Source: CAYFPX01 sp964519895
GTDB taxonomy: Bacteria > Myxococcota_A > UBA796 > CAJQPC01
Length of the DNA: 64,000 bases
Assembly (NCBI GenBank): GCA_964519895.1
Contig: CAZFLE010000022.1
Span: 14,353 to 78,352, forward strand
Direction of reading: 5' to 3'
Positions within the stretch are counted from its first letter, which is position 1; each line of letters opens with the position of its first letter. Shown piece after piece: positions 51,163-59,426 of this stretch. The position numbers and the translations under genes are program-made. Under the pieces are notes generated by a model. That model saw only the letters and a program-made list of their open reading frames with translations. It ran no database searches and was not told where the DNA came from.

Positions 51163-52233
51163 TCAGGCCTCGAGCAGATCCGCCACCTGCTGAGCGACGT
51201 CCAGCCGGCCCTGGCCCTTGGAGGCCGTGGCCATGACCGCCAGGGCTGCTGGGTCCGCCAGGAGCCGCCCGAAGTCCGTGATGGCCTGTTCCACGTCCAG
51301 GCCGCGCTCCAGCAGCACCCGTGCCGCACCGACCGCTTCGAGCCCCCGGGCGTTGGCCTCCTGGTGGTTGTCCGTCACGTTGGGGGACGGCAGGAGCACC
51401 GCTGGCTTGCCCAGCGCGGTCAGCTCGGCCAAGGTGCTCGAGCCCGCCCGGCAGACCACGAGATCCGCCGCGGCGTAGGCGTCGGCCATCCGGTCCTCGT
51501 AGTCGACCACCACGACGCCCGGGGGGACCGGCCCCAGGGTCTCCAGCGCCGCCTCGTGGTAGCGGGGTCCCGTGATCCACAGGAGCTGCCAGCCCCGCTC
51601 GGACCGCCTGGCTGAAGCGATCGCCAGGTCGTTCAGGGCCGCGGCCCCCAGGCTGCCGCCCACCACCAGGACCACCGGGGAGTCCGGGTCCAGGCCGTAG
51701 CGGTCTCGGGCGGCACGGGGATCGCTTATCAGGACCTTGGGGTTGACCGGGCAGCCCACGGTGTGGACCTGGGCGGGGGTCGGCAGGCGCCCACGGGTGG
51801 CGTCGTAGGTGAGGAGCACCAGGTCCGCGACCCGCGCACAGAGCCGGTTGGCCAGGCCGGGGGAGACGTTGGCCTCGTGGATGGCACGGCGGATGCCGAG
51901 GGTCCAGGCCGCCAGCACCGTCGGCGCCATGATGTAGCCGCCGACGCCGAGCACCAGGTCGGGGTCCAGCCGCGCCAACAGACGCCGGGAGCGCAGGATC
52001 GCGGCGGCCAGGGAGCCGGCGAAGCGCACCTTGGCGCCCAGTCCGCTGCGGGGGAACTGCGGTGCACTCACCGGGTGGAAGTCGTAGCCGCGCTCCGGGG
52101 CCACGCGGCCCTCCAAGCGCTCGGCCGCGCCGGCGTAGACCACCTCGTGGCCCCGGGCTCTCAGCGCATCCCCCAGCGCCAGGGCCGGGTAGACATGGCC
52201 GCCGGTCCCTCCCCCTGCCAGCACCACCTTCAT
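51163..52233 (-). CDS. murG: UDP-N-acetylglucosamine--N-acetylmuramyl-(pentapeptide) pyrophosphoryl-undecaprenol N-acetylglucosamine transferase
   Basis: A 356-residue GT-B (GT28) enzyme: VVLAGGGTGGHVYPALALGD, LGVGGYIMAPTVLAAW, IHEANVSPGLANRLCA, VVGGSLGAAALND, and ADLVVCRAGSSTLAELTALG followed by NHQEANA. It converts lipid I to lipid II at the inner face of the cytoplasmic membrane. All usual motifs are present. It stands alone here without other dcw-cluster genes and is divergent from the helicase gene, 29 bases apart. Its stop is three bases from the long palindrome. Confidence 0.96.
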   Translation of the reverse strand: MKVVLAGGGTGGHVYPALALGDALRARGHEVVYAGAAERLEGRVAPERGYDFHPVSAPQFPRSGLGAKVRFAGSLAAAILRSRRLLARLDPDLVLGVGGYIMAPTVLAAWTLGIRRAIHEANVSPGLANRLCARVADLVLLTYDATRGRLPTPAQVHTVGCPVNPKVLISDPRAARDRYGLDPDSPVVLVVGGSLGAAALNDLAIASARRSERGWQLLWITGPRYHEAALETLGPVPPGVVVVDYEDRMADAYAAADLVVCRAGSSTLAELTALGKPAVLLPSPNVTDNHQEANARGLEAVGAARVLLERGLDVEQAITDFGRLLADPAALAVMATASKGQGRLDVAQQVADLLEA

Positions 52234-52262
52234 CCGGTCCTCCTGCGCGATACCCCCCTATC

Positions 52263-54668
52263 GTGGGTGCCCTGCGGTTCCAGCCCCGAGCGGCCTCGGT
52301 CCTTCGCGAAGCGATCCTGGAGGCCGGTGGCATCGAGGTCTTCGCCATCGGCGACGTGGACCTGACGCACAAGGTGCACCGGCTGGAGATCCACTGCCGA
52401 GGCACCCGGGACAGCGTGCCGGCGCTGCTGGAGCGTCCCCGGGCAGGCCAGGTGGTGATCCACAACCACCCTTCGGGTGTGATCGAGGCGTCGCCGGCGG
52501 ATCTGGGGCTGGCCGCTCAGTACGGCGACAACGGCGTCGGCGTGGTGATCGTGGACAACGCGGTCGAGCGGGATCTGTGGGTGGTCGAGCCCGCTCGCTC
52601 CAAGCGGCAGCCGGTGCCCCGGGATCGCCTGCGGTCGTTCTTCGTCGACGACCTGCCCCGGGTCATGCCCGGCCACGAGCCACGGCCGGGACAGCTGGCC
52701 ATGGCCGAGAATTTCGCCGACGCCTTGGACGATCAGCACATCTCCGTGGTCGAGGCCGGCACCGGCACCGGCAAGTCCCTGGGGTATCTGGCACCCGCGG
52801 TGCTCTGGGCCCTGGCCAACGACAGCAAGGTGGTGGTCTCGACCTACACCCGCACCCTGCAAGCCCAGCTGGTGCGCGAGGATCTGCCCGCGCTCCAGCG
52901 TGCGGGGCTGGAGTTCCGAGTGGCTCTCCTGAAGGGGCGAAACAACTACCTCTGCCGCCGCAAGCTCCAGGTGCTCCTGGACGAGGGCACGGAGGACCCA
53001 GCCGTGCTCGAGCGGATCCGCCAGTGGACCGACAGCACCGAGGACGGCTCGCTCCAGGACTTCGGCGAGTCCTTGGACCAGCCCCTGTGGGAGCGGCTCC
53101 AGTCCGACACCGATCAGACCCTGCGGGTGCGCTGCCCCCACTACAACCAGTGCTTCTTCTACAACAGCCGCCGGGCCGCAGCCGCGAGCCACGTGATGGT
53201 GGTGAACCACGCGCTGCTCCTGGCGGACCTGTCGCTCAAGGCCGAGAGCGGCGGGGACGGCCTGCTGCCCCGCTATGACCGGATCATCCTGGACGAAGGG
53301 CACCACCTGGAGAACGCGGCCACGTCGGTGGCGTCCAGCAGCCTGACCAGCCTTGCCGTGCGGCGAGCGGTCGGGCCGCTCCTGCACACACGCCGACGCC
53401 CCGGGGCCCTGGCCCGGGTCCAGACCGCCGCCGGAGCTGGGCAGCCGCGGATCCAAGAGCGGTGCGACCAGCTCGTCACGGCCCTGGGCACTCTGCGCGA
53501 GGAGGCCGACGTGACCCTCGAGGCGGTCCGACACGGCCTGCTGACGGACCAGCCCAAGCGGCGTCTGACCCCCCAGGTCCGGGCGGCCCCGCTGTGGACC
53601 GCGGACCTGGCCCCCGCCCTGGCCACTCTGGGGCGCTGCCTGGTGGACACGGTGAACCGGCTGGCGGCCCTGCTCGGGGACCTCGAGGACGCCGAGCTCC
53701 AGGTGCCCACGCAGCCTCTGCTCGACCTGGGGCGGGCCCGCCGGCGGCTCAAGCAGCACGCGGCTGTTGTGGCCGATGTGCTGTCCGATCCGGACGAGAA
53801 CCGCTGTCACTGGGTGGAGCGCGACCGGGACCGGGCGCGGCTCTGCGGTGCGCCGGTCGACGTGGGGCCGCTGCTGGACGACCTGGTCTTCTCGCGGGTC
53901 TCGGCCGTCGGCGTGACCAGCGCCACGCTGACCGTCGGCGGGTCCTTCACCCCATGGCTCCAGCGCCACGGGGTCAGCGAGGCCCGCACGGCCTCCATTC
54001 CGTCGCCGTTCTCCTACGGGGACCAGGCGCTGCTGGCCCTGCCCCGGGACCTGCCCAGGCCCGATGCGCCGGGCTGGGTCCCGCGGGTCGCCCAGGTCAC
54101 GCTGGACCTGCTCGGCGCGTCCGGGGGCGGGGCCTTCGTGCTGTGCACGTCGTACCGCATGGTCGACGCCCTGAGCGAGCGCATCGCCGACGCGCTGGGG
54201 GGTCGCCACCCGATCCTGGTCCAGGGCCGGGGCTCCCGGGAGCGGTTGCTCCAGCGCTTCCGCCAGGCGCCGGGCGCCATCCTCGTGGGCACCGACAGCT
54301 TCTGGGAAGGGGTCAGCGTGCGGGGGGATGGCCTGCGCCTCGTGGTCATTCCTCGTCTTCCTTTCCGCGTGCCCACCGAGCCCATCAGCCAGGCCCGCTA
54401 CGAGCGCCTGCAGGGCCAGGGTCTGGACCCGTTCCGGACCTGGTCCCTGCCCACGGCGGTGATCAAGCTGCGCCAGGGCTTCGGCCGACTGATCCGGGCC
54501 CGCACGGACCGGGGGGCGGTGGCCATCCTGGACCGCAGGCTGCACGACATGTGGTACGGCCGGGTGTTCCTCCAGTCCCTGCCCGACGCCCGTCGGGTCA
54601 CGGGGCCGGCCCAGGCGGTCGTGGCACAGCTGACCCGGTTCTATGATTCCCGCCAGGAGCCCGGATGA
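52263..54668 (+). CDS. JAMM/RadC-like domain fused to a DinG-type helicase
   Basis: An 801-residue protein from GTG 52263. Residues ~1-110 form a JAMM/RadC-like domain: VVIHNHPSGVIEASPADLGL holds His67, His69, Ser77 and Asp80, with Glu25 as a candidate catalytic acid. Residues ~135-800 are a DinG/XPD-type superfamily 2 helicase: VEAGTGTGKSLGYLAP (Walker A), cysteines in NNYLCRRK and RCPHYNQCFF that may hold an iron-sulfur cluster (a fourth is unclear), ILDEGHH (motif II), SFWEGVSVRGDGLRLVVIPR and QGFGRLIRARTDRGAVAILD (motif VI). DinG enzymes unwind 5'-3' and remove R-loops or repair intermediates. The fused domain might process a protein or bind DNA. It is coupled to a small gene by ATGA. Confidence 0.88.
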   Translation: MGALRFQPRAASVLREAILEAGGIEVFAIGDVDLTHKVHRLEIHCRGTRDSVPALLERPRAGQVVIHNHPSGVIEASPADLGLAAQYGDNGVGVVIVDNAVERDLWVVEPARSKRQPVPRDRLRSFFVDDLPRVMPGHEPRPGQLAMAENFADALDDQHISVVEAGTGTGKSLGYLAPAVLWALANDSKVVVSTYTRTLQAQLVREDLPALQRAGLEFRVALLKGRNNYLCRRKLQVLLDEGTEDPAVLERIRQWTDSTEDGSLQDFGESLDQPLWERLQSDTDQTLRVRCPHYNQCFFYNSRRAAAASHVMVVNHALLLADLSLKAESGGDGLLPRYDRIILDEGHHLENAATSVASSSLTSLAVRRAVGPLLHTRRRPGALARVQTAAGAGQPRIQERCDQLVTALGTLREEADVTLEAVRHGLLTDQPKRRLTPQVRAAPLWTADLAPALATLGRCLVDTVNRLAALLGDLEDAELQVPTQPLLDLGRARRRLKQHAAVVADVLSDPDENRCHWVERDRDRARLCGAPVDVGPLLDDLVFSRVSAVGVTSATLTVGGSFTPWLQRHGVSEARTASIPSPFSYGDQALLALPRDLPRPDAPGWVPRVAQVTLDLLGASGGGAFVLCTSYRMVDALSERIADALGGRHPILVQGRGSRERLLQRFRQAPGAILVGTDSFWEGVSVRGDGLRLVVIPRLPFRVPTEPISQARYERLQGQGLDPFRTWSLPTAVIKLRQGFGRLIRARTDRGAVAILDRRLHDMWYGRVFLQSLPDARRVTGPAQAVVAQLTRFYDSRQEPG

Positions 54669-55012
54669 CCGACGAACCGATCCTGCCCCCGCCCCCCCGG
54701 GAGCCCCAGCCCGAGCCACCGCCGCCTCCGGGACCCCGGGCGCGGCTCAAGAACGTCGCCCGGCGGCTGCTCGAAGACGAGACCACGGTCTCGGCCAAGG
54801 AGCTCATCGGTGCCTTCGTCAGCACGTCGGACAAGGCCAAGACCGAGCTCGTCCGGGCCATCGGGCGCGAGGTCCGGGCCTACCTGGAGGGCCTGGGCAC
54901 CACCGAGCTGCTCGAGGTGCTGGTGAACGACTACGAGCTCGAGGTCAGCGCCAAGTTCCGCCTCAAGCCGCTGCGAGCCGGCGGCGCCGAGCCCGCCGAA
55001 GACCCGGAGTGA
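54665..55012 (+). CDS. Small proline-rich/helical protein coupled to the JAMM-DinG helicase
   Basis: A 115-residue protein whose ATG overlaps the helicase stop (ATGA). Residues 1-25 are mostly proline and glutamate; the rest is helical with AKELIGAFVSTSDKAKTELV and REVRAYLEGLGTTELLEVLV, ending in an acidic tail. No family was recognised with confidence and there is no signal peptide. Translational coupling suggests it may partner the helicase, but it could also belong to a neighbouring process. It ends four bases from the convergent MCE gene. Confidence 0.6.
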   Translation: MTDEPILPPPPREPQPEPPPPPGPRARLKNVARRLLEDETTVSAKELIGAFVSTSDKAKTELVRAIGREVRAYLEGLGTTELLEVLVNDYELEVSAKFRLKPLRAGGAEPAEDPE

Positions 55013-55015
55013 CCC

Positions 55016-55960
55016 TCAGTCGCCTTCTGGCACGACCTCGCGGGGCGCCAGCCGGACCTTGATGCCCTCCTCGCGGAGCAGCCTGCGCAGCTCCCACTTG
55101 TCGATCTCGGACATGTTCTCCAGGATCAGGTCCAGCCGTGCCGGGTCGTCGGTCAAGGGCGCCAGGCCCGCCCGGAGCTCGGCCATCGCAGCGTTCGCCT
55201 CGTCCAGGGTGGGCTGGAGCTGGGCCGTCACCGCCGGGAGGTCCTCTGCCGCGGCCTGGACGTCGGCCAGGGCCTGCTCGGCCTGGGTCAGCAGCGGGTC
55301 CACCCGGCCCGCCGTGTGGCGCAGGTCCGTGACCAGGCCCTGGGCATCGTCGACCAGGCCCCGGGCCTCGCGACCGGTCAGGAGCGCCTCGTCGGAGAAT
55401 GTGCGCAGGTTCGACAGCACGGCCTCCAGGTCCGCGATCATGCGCTCGGGCCGTTCGGGGTCCGACTCCAGCACAGCCAGGAGCTGTTCGAGCCCGTCCT
55501 GGAGCCGCTCGGGCTCCACCAGCTCCAGCAGGGGCCCGATGCCCGTGACCACCTCGTCGATCTCGGTGCTGCTGCGCGTGATGGCGATCACGTCGCCGTC
55601 CTGGAGGAGCGGCGTGTCCTTGGCGATGGGCACGAGCTCGACGTACTTCTCGCCCAGCACGCTCCGGGCGCGGATGACCGCCTGGACGTCGTTGCGCAGC
55701 TGGGCCTCGGGCTCCAAGGACAGCCCGACCCCCGCCCGATCGAACTCGGCGTAGAGCCGAGAGACCTTGCCCACCTCGACGCCGGCGACCATCACCGCGG
55801 CGCCCTGGGCGAGCCCGACCACGCTGTCGAAGCTCGCCGTGACCTCGACCCGGTCGCCCAGGCCCACCGCCCCGGCCTGGATCGCCATCCAGCCGGTGAG
55901 CAGGGCCGCACCGGTCACCAGCACCCCGACCCCGACCTCCTGCTTGCGCTGGCCCTTCAT
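55016..55960 (-). CDS. mlaD: MCE-domain (MlaD-like) substrate-binding protein
   Basis: A 314-residue protein with one N-terminal membrane helix (EVGVGVLVTGAALLTGWMAI) and an MCE domain (VTASFDSVVGLAQGAAVMVA; GVEVGKVSRLY; SVLGEKYVELVP). A long helical tail (residues ~150-290) resembles the extensions that form a tunnel in MCE proteins. It should sit in the periplasm on the permease and bind phospholipids or other lipids. The ATG overlaps the ATPase gene stop by four bases. It is the last gene of a four-gene transporter operon; only one MCE gene is present. Confidence 0.92.
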   Translation of the reverse strand: MKGQRKQEVGVGVLVTGAALLTGWMAIQAGAVGLGDRVEVTASFDSVVGLAQGAAVMVAGVEVGKVSRLYAEFDRAGVGLSLEPEAQLRNDVQAVIRARSVLGEKYVELVPIAKDTPLLQDGDVIAITRSSTEIDEVVTGIGPLLELVEPERLQDGLEQLLAVLESDPERPERMIADLEAVLSNLRTFSDEALLTGREARGLVDDAQGLVTDLRHTAGRVDPLLTQAEQALADVQAAAEDLPAVTAQLQPTLDEANAAMAELRAGLAPLTDDPARLDLILENMSEIDKWELRRLLREEGIKVRLAPREVVPEGD

Positions 55961-56775
55961 GGCTCTTCCGCCCTCAGGTCAGCCAGAGCGGGGAGGCGAG
56001 CTGCGGCTGTGGGGTCGGACGGCAGCACCACGTTCCGCCGGAGGAATCGCTGGACGACCGCGACCTCGCTGCGCACGAAGTCCGTGGTGGGGGCGTAGGC
56101 CACGAGCCTCCCGCCGTAAAGCATGCCGATGCGGTCCGCCACGTTCAGGGTGCCCACGATGTCGTGGGAGATCACGATGAAGGTGATGCCCAGCGCCTCC
56201 TGCATCTGCCGGATGAGATCGTCGATGGCGTCCGACGTCATCGGGTCCAGGCCAGAGTTGGGCTCGTCGAAGAGCACGACCTCGGGGGCGTGCACGATGG
56301 CCCGGGCGAGACCCACGCGCTTGCGCTGACCGCCCGAGAGCGCGGCGGTGTCCCGGTCGGCGAGGCCCGGCAGCCCCACCTGTTCCAGCACCTCGTCCAC
56401 CCGGTCCCGGCGCTCGGCGTCGGACAGGTCCTTGCGGTGGTGCACCAGGGGGAAGGCGATGTTCTCGCCCACGCTCAGGCTGTCGAACAGGGCCCCGTCC
56501 TGGAACAACATGCCCAGACGGCGACGCACCCTGTAGAGCCCGTCGTGGCCGGCCTGGGCCATGTCGGTGCCGAAGACCCGGACCGTGCCCGAGTCCGGTC
56601 GCACCAGGCCCACCAGGAGCTTCAGCAGCACGGACTTGCCCACACCGCTGGGGCCGATGATGGCGGTGGTCAGGCCCCGCTCGAAGGCCAGATCCAGGCC
56701 CTCGAACACAACCAGGTCCCCAAAGGCCTTGGTCACCCCGGCCAGGTGGATGAAGTCCTGGGCGCCCTCAGCCAT
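55957..56775 (-). CDS. mlaF: ABC transporter ATPase of the Mla/MCE type
   Basis: A 272-residue ATPase: TAIIGPSGVGKSVLLKLLVG (Walker A), MLFQDGALFDSLSVGENIAF (Q-loop), LSGGQRKRVGLARAI (signature), VVLFDEPNSGLDP (Walker B) and IVISHD (H-loop). It powers the MlaE-type permeases. A C-terminal extension of about 30 residues follows the ATPase core. The ATG lies inside the permease gene end (eight-base ATGGCTGA overlap) and its stop overlaps the MCE gene, so the complex is made from one coupled message. Confidence 0.95.
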   Translation of the reverse strand: MAEGAQDFIHLAGVTKAFGDLVVFEGLDLAFERGLTTAIIGPSGVGKSVLLKLLVGLVRPDSGTVRVFGTDMAQAGHDGLYRVRRRLGMLFQDGALFDSLSVGENIAFPLVHHRKDLSDAERRDRVDEVLEQVGLPGLADRDTAALSGGQRKRVGLARAIVHAPEVVLFDEPNSGLDPMTSDAIDDLIRQMQEALGITFIVISHDIVGTLNVADRIGMLYGGRLVAYAPTTDFVRSEVAVVQRFLRRNVVLPSDPTAAARLPALADLRAEEP

Positions 56776-57508
56776 AGGCCAGCTCGGAGATGAAGTAGTT
56801 CAGCACCACGCAGACCACCGCCGCTGTCACCACGGCGGAGTTGGTGGCCTGGCCCACGCCCTCGGGCCCTGGGCGGGAGAAGAAGCCGTTGAAACACGCG
56901 ACCAGGCAGATCACCATGCCGAACAGGATCGCCTTGAGGTTGCACCACAGCAGGTCGGTGGGCGCGATGCCCTGCCGGGCGAATTCGATGAAGTCCGCGG
57001 AGCCCAGCCCCAGCTGGTAGACGGCCACCAGGTAGGCGGCCAGGACCATCACAAAGGTCGAGATCGTGGTCAGAGCGGGCATGACGATCAAGATGCCGAG
57101 CAAGCGGGGCGTGATCAGGTACCACAGCGGGTCGACCGCCATGACCTCGAGCGCGTCGATCTGCTCCTTGATGCGCATGACGGCGACCTGGGACGCCATC
57201 TCGGTGCCCGCCTTGGCGGCGACCATGGACGCCGCGATGATCGGCGCGAGCTCGCGGATGCCCGCCAGCGCCACGAACATGCCGACCATGCGCTCGCCGC
57301 CGATGGGCTTGAACGCCGAGTAGCCCTGGATCGACAGGTTGGTGCCCACGAAGGCGCCGATGATCAGCAGGATGGGCAGCGAGCGGATGCCGATGGACCA
57401 GGCGTGGTGCAGGGTCATGCCCTGGGGCGGCGGCTGGCGCACGGCCGCCCGCACAAAGCGCGCCAGGAAGAACACGAAGCGCCCGACCGCGTCGAAGGGG
57501 ATGCGCAT
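56768..57508 (-). CDS. MlaE-family permease (second of a pair)
   Basis: A 246-residue permease: IRSLPILLIIGAFVGTNLSI, REL-type coupling region GIRELAPIIAASMVAAKAG, EVMAVDPLWYLITPRLLG and C-terminal NSAVVTAAVVCVVLNYF. ATG 57508 overlaps the first permease stop by one base (TGATG). It differs clearly from its neighbour, so the pair may form a heterodimer like actinobacterial YrbEA/YrbEB instead of the MlaE homodimer. It moves lipids between inner membrane and MCE protein. Confidence 0.92.
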   Translation of the reverse strand: MRIPFDAVGRFVFFLARFVRAAVRQPPPQGMTLHHAWSIGIRSLPILLIIGAFVGTNLSIQGYSAFKPIGGERMVGMFVALAGIRELAPIIAASMVAAKAGTEMASQVAVMRIKEQIDALEVMAVDPLWYLITPRLLGILIVMPALTTISTFVMVLAAYLVAVYQLGLGSADFIEFARQGIAPTDLLWCNLKAILFGMVICLVACFNGFFSRPGPEGVGQATNSAVVTAAVVCVVLNYFISELAYG

Positions 57509-58269
57509 CAGCCCCCCACCACGCCGAAGAGCGCCGACGTCAGCGCGTAGTTGACGATGATGAAGCCCGTGACCCCGTAGACCACCGTGTCGTTGACCGC
57601 CCGGCCGACACCGGCGGCGCCCCCGCTTGCGCGGGTGCCCATGTAGCAAGCCGTCATGCCGATGACGGCGCCGAACACCGTGGTCTTGAAGCTGCCGGCC
57701 CACACATCGACCGTGCCGACCCGGACCCACAGCTCGGCCAGGAACACGCCAGCCTGTTCCCCCTTCATGAACACCGCCGTCACGAACGATCCCAGGATGC
57801 CCGCGGCGCTGCCGACGATGTTCATGAGCGGGCAGGCCAGCACGATGGCCAGGAACCGCGGCACGACGTGGATCGTGAGCGGGTCCACCGCCATCACCGC
57901 CGTGGCATCCAGCTCCTCCTTGATGGCCATCGCCCCGAGCTCAGCCGCGCAGCTGGAGCCCCCCTGGGCGGCCACGAGCACAGACGCCAGCACCGGCGAC
58001 AGCTCCCGCAGCACCGCCACCGTCACCAGGCTGGGCAGCATGCGCTGGGCCCCGAAGATGGCGAAGATCTTCAGCCCCTGGAGCGCCAGCACCATGCCGA
58101 AGGGAAAGGTGACGGCGATCACCGGGAGCAGGCACCGGGTGCTGATGGTGTACAGGTCGCCGATCACCGCCGAGACGGACCACCCCCCGCGGACCACCCG
58201 CAGCAGCACGGCTGCGCTGAACGTGGCGAAGCGGCCGAGGCCAGCCAAGGGCGATAGGAGCGCCAGCAC
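57508..58269 (-). CDS. MlaE-family permease (first of a pair)
   Basis: A 253-residue permease starting at GTG 58269: LPVIAVTFPFGMVLALQGLK, VLRELSPVLASVLVAAQGGS, AVMAVDPLTIHVVPRFLAIV and C-terminal VNDTVVYGVTGFIIVNYAL. It is the first gene of the transporter operon (permease, permease, ATPase, MCE). Divergent from a small exported protein 30 bases away, so the promoter is short or overlaps that gene. Partner proteins such as MlaA, MlaB and MlaC are absent from the window. Confidence 0.92.
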   Translation of the reverse strand: MLALLSPLAGLGRFATFSAAVLLRVVRGGWSVSAVIGDLYTISTRCLLPVIAVTFPFGMVLALQGLKIFAIFGAQRMLPSLVTVAVLRELSPVLASVLVAAQGGSSCAAELGAMAIKEELDATAVMAVDPLTIHVVPRFLAIVLACPLMNIVGSAAGILGSFVTAVFMKGEQAGVFLAELWVRVGTVDVWAGSFKTTVFGAVIGMTACYMGTRASGGAAGVGRAVNDTVVYGVTGFIIVNYALTSALFGVVGG

Positions 58270-58299
58270 GGGGTCGGACTAACCCCGCTGGAGCCGCCC

Positions 58300-58566
58300 A
58301 TGATCGCCACGCTGCTGCTCGCGCTGATCCACACCGCCGCCGCCGAGGACGCGTGGACCACCCGCGCCGTCGAGCTGACCCGCTGGCCGACCGAGGTGGG
58401 CGACGCGGCGAACCCCAAGGTCGTCGACCTGATCGAGGGGGTCAAGGTGGAGATCGTCTTTCGCAAGCCCGATCAGATCCGGGTGCGCAAGGGCGGGGAC
58501 TTCGGCTGGCTGCCGCCTGACGCCGTCACGACCGAGCCCCCGGTGCCGGTGAGCGACACAAAGTGA
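58300..58566 (+). CDS. Small exported SH3-like protein
   Basis: An 88-residue protein with a signal peptide (IATLLLALIHTAAAED). The mature 70 residues have the strand pattern of bacterial SH3 domains (IEGVKVEIVFRKPDQIRVRK; GDFGWLPPDAV). Such domains bind peptidoglycan or proteins in the periplasm. It precedes the MBL-fold gene by 35 bases on the same strand and is divergent from the Mla operon. Confidence 0.65.
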   Translation: MIATLLLALIHTAAAEDAWTTRAVELTRWPTEVGDAANPKVVDLIEGVKVEIVFRKPDQIRVRKGGDFGWLPPDAVTTEPPVPVSDTK

Positions 58567-58601
58567 GCCGGCTCGTCGCGCTGCCCGGATAGGGCTTCGG
58601 C

Positions 58602-59420
58602 GTGCTGCCGCTCTTTCGTCGTGACCTGACCCTCGCCGTGCTGGCCTCTGGGTCGTCCGGCAACTGCACCTATGTGGGAGACGGCCGCACCGGGCTGCTC
58701 ATCGACTGCGGCATCTCCACCCGCCGCATCCATCGTGCGCTCGAGCGCCAGGGCCTCGCCGACGCCCCCATCGACGCGGTCTGCATCACCCACGAGCACA
58801 GCGACCACATCGGCGCCGCCCGCATCCTGTCCGACCGGCTCAAGCGCCGCTTCGGCCGCGTCGTGCCGTTCTACATGACCCGGGGCACCCACGAGGGCGC
58901 CCACGCCAAGGTGCTGCCGGAGCGGGTCGAGCTGTGTCAGGCCGGAGAGTCCTTCCGCGTCGGCGGCTTCGCCGTGCACCCGTTCCCGGTGCCCCATGAC
59001 GTGCTGGATCCGGTCGCCTACCGGGTCCAGGCGGGCGCCATGTCCGTGGCCGTCATCACGGACCTGGGTCGGCCGACCGCGCTCGTGGCCCGGCAGCTGC
59101 GCCAGTGCGACGCGGCGGTCCTGGAGTTCAACCACGACGCCGAGCTACTGTTGAGCGGCCCCTACCCCTGGCACCTCAAGCAGCGCATCCGCTCCAACCA
59201 CGGGCACCTGTCCAACCGCCAGGCCAGCCGGCTGCTGCAGGACGGGCTGAGCGACCGCCTGCGCCACCTGGTGCTGGCGCACCTGTCCGACGAGAACAAC
59301 CGCCCGGCTCTGGCGGCCGCGGCCGCTCGGCGCAGCCTGGGCGACGCCAACGTGCACGTCCAAGTCGGGGGCAAGCTGAACGGCGCAGACCCGATCGCCC
59401 TGACCGCCTCCGCGGTCTGA
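58602..59420 (+). CDS. Metallo-beta-lactamase-fold hydrolase (YycJ/WalJ-like)
   Basis: A 272-residue protein with LAVLASGSSGNCTYVG at the start and the zinc motif ITHEHSDHIGAA (HxHxDH). Later metal-binding residues include His in PVPHDVLDP, Asp in VAVITDLG and a His-rich LVLAHLSDENN. This resembles YycJ-type nucleases and related phosphodiesterases. It is probably cytoplasmic and metal-dependent, acting on nucleic acid or another phosphodiester. The GTG at 58602 is the most fitting start. It ends six bases from the convergent pfkA gene. Confidence 0.88.
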   Translation: MLPLFRRDLTLAVLASGSSGNCTYVGDGRTGLLIDCGISTRRIHRALERQGLADAPIDAVCITHEHSDHIGAARILSDRLKRRFGRVVPFYMTRGTHEGAHAKVLPERVELCQAGESFRVGGFAVHPFPVPHDVLDPVAYRVQAGAMSVAVITDLGRPTALVARQLRQCDAAVLEFNHDAELLLSGPYPWHLKQRIRSNHGHLSNRQASRLLQDGLSDRLRHLVLAHLSDENNRPALAAAAARRSLGDANVHVQVGGKLNGADPIALTASAV

Positions 59421-59426
59421 GCGGCC

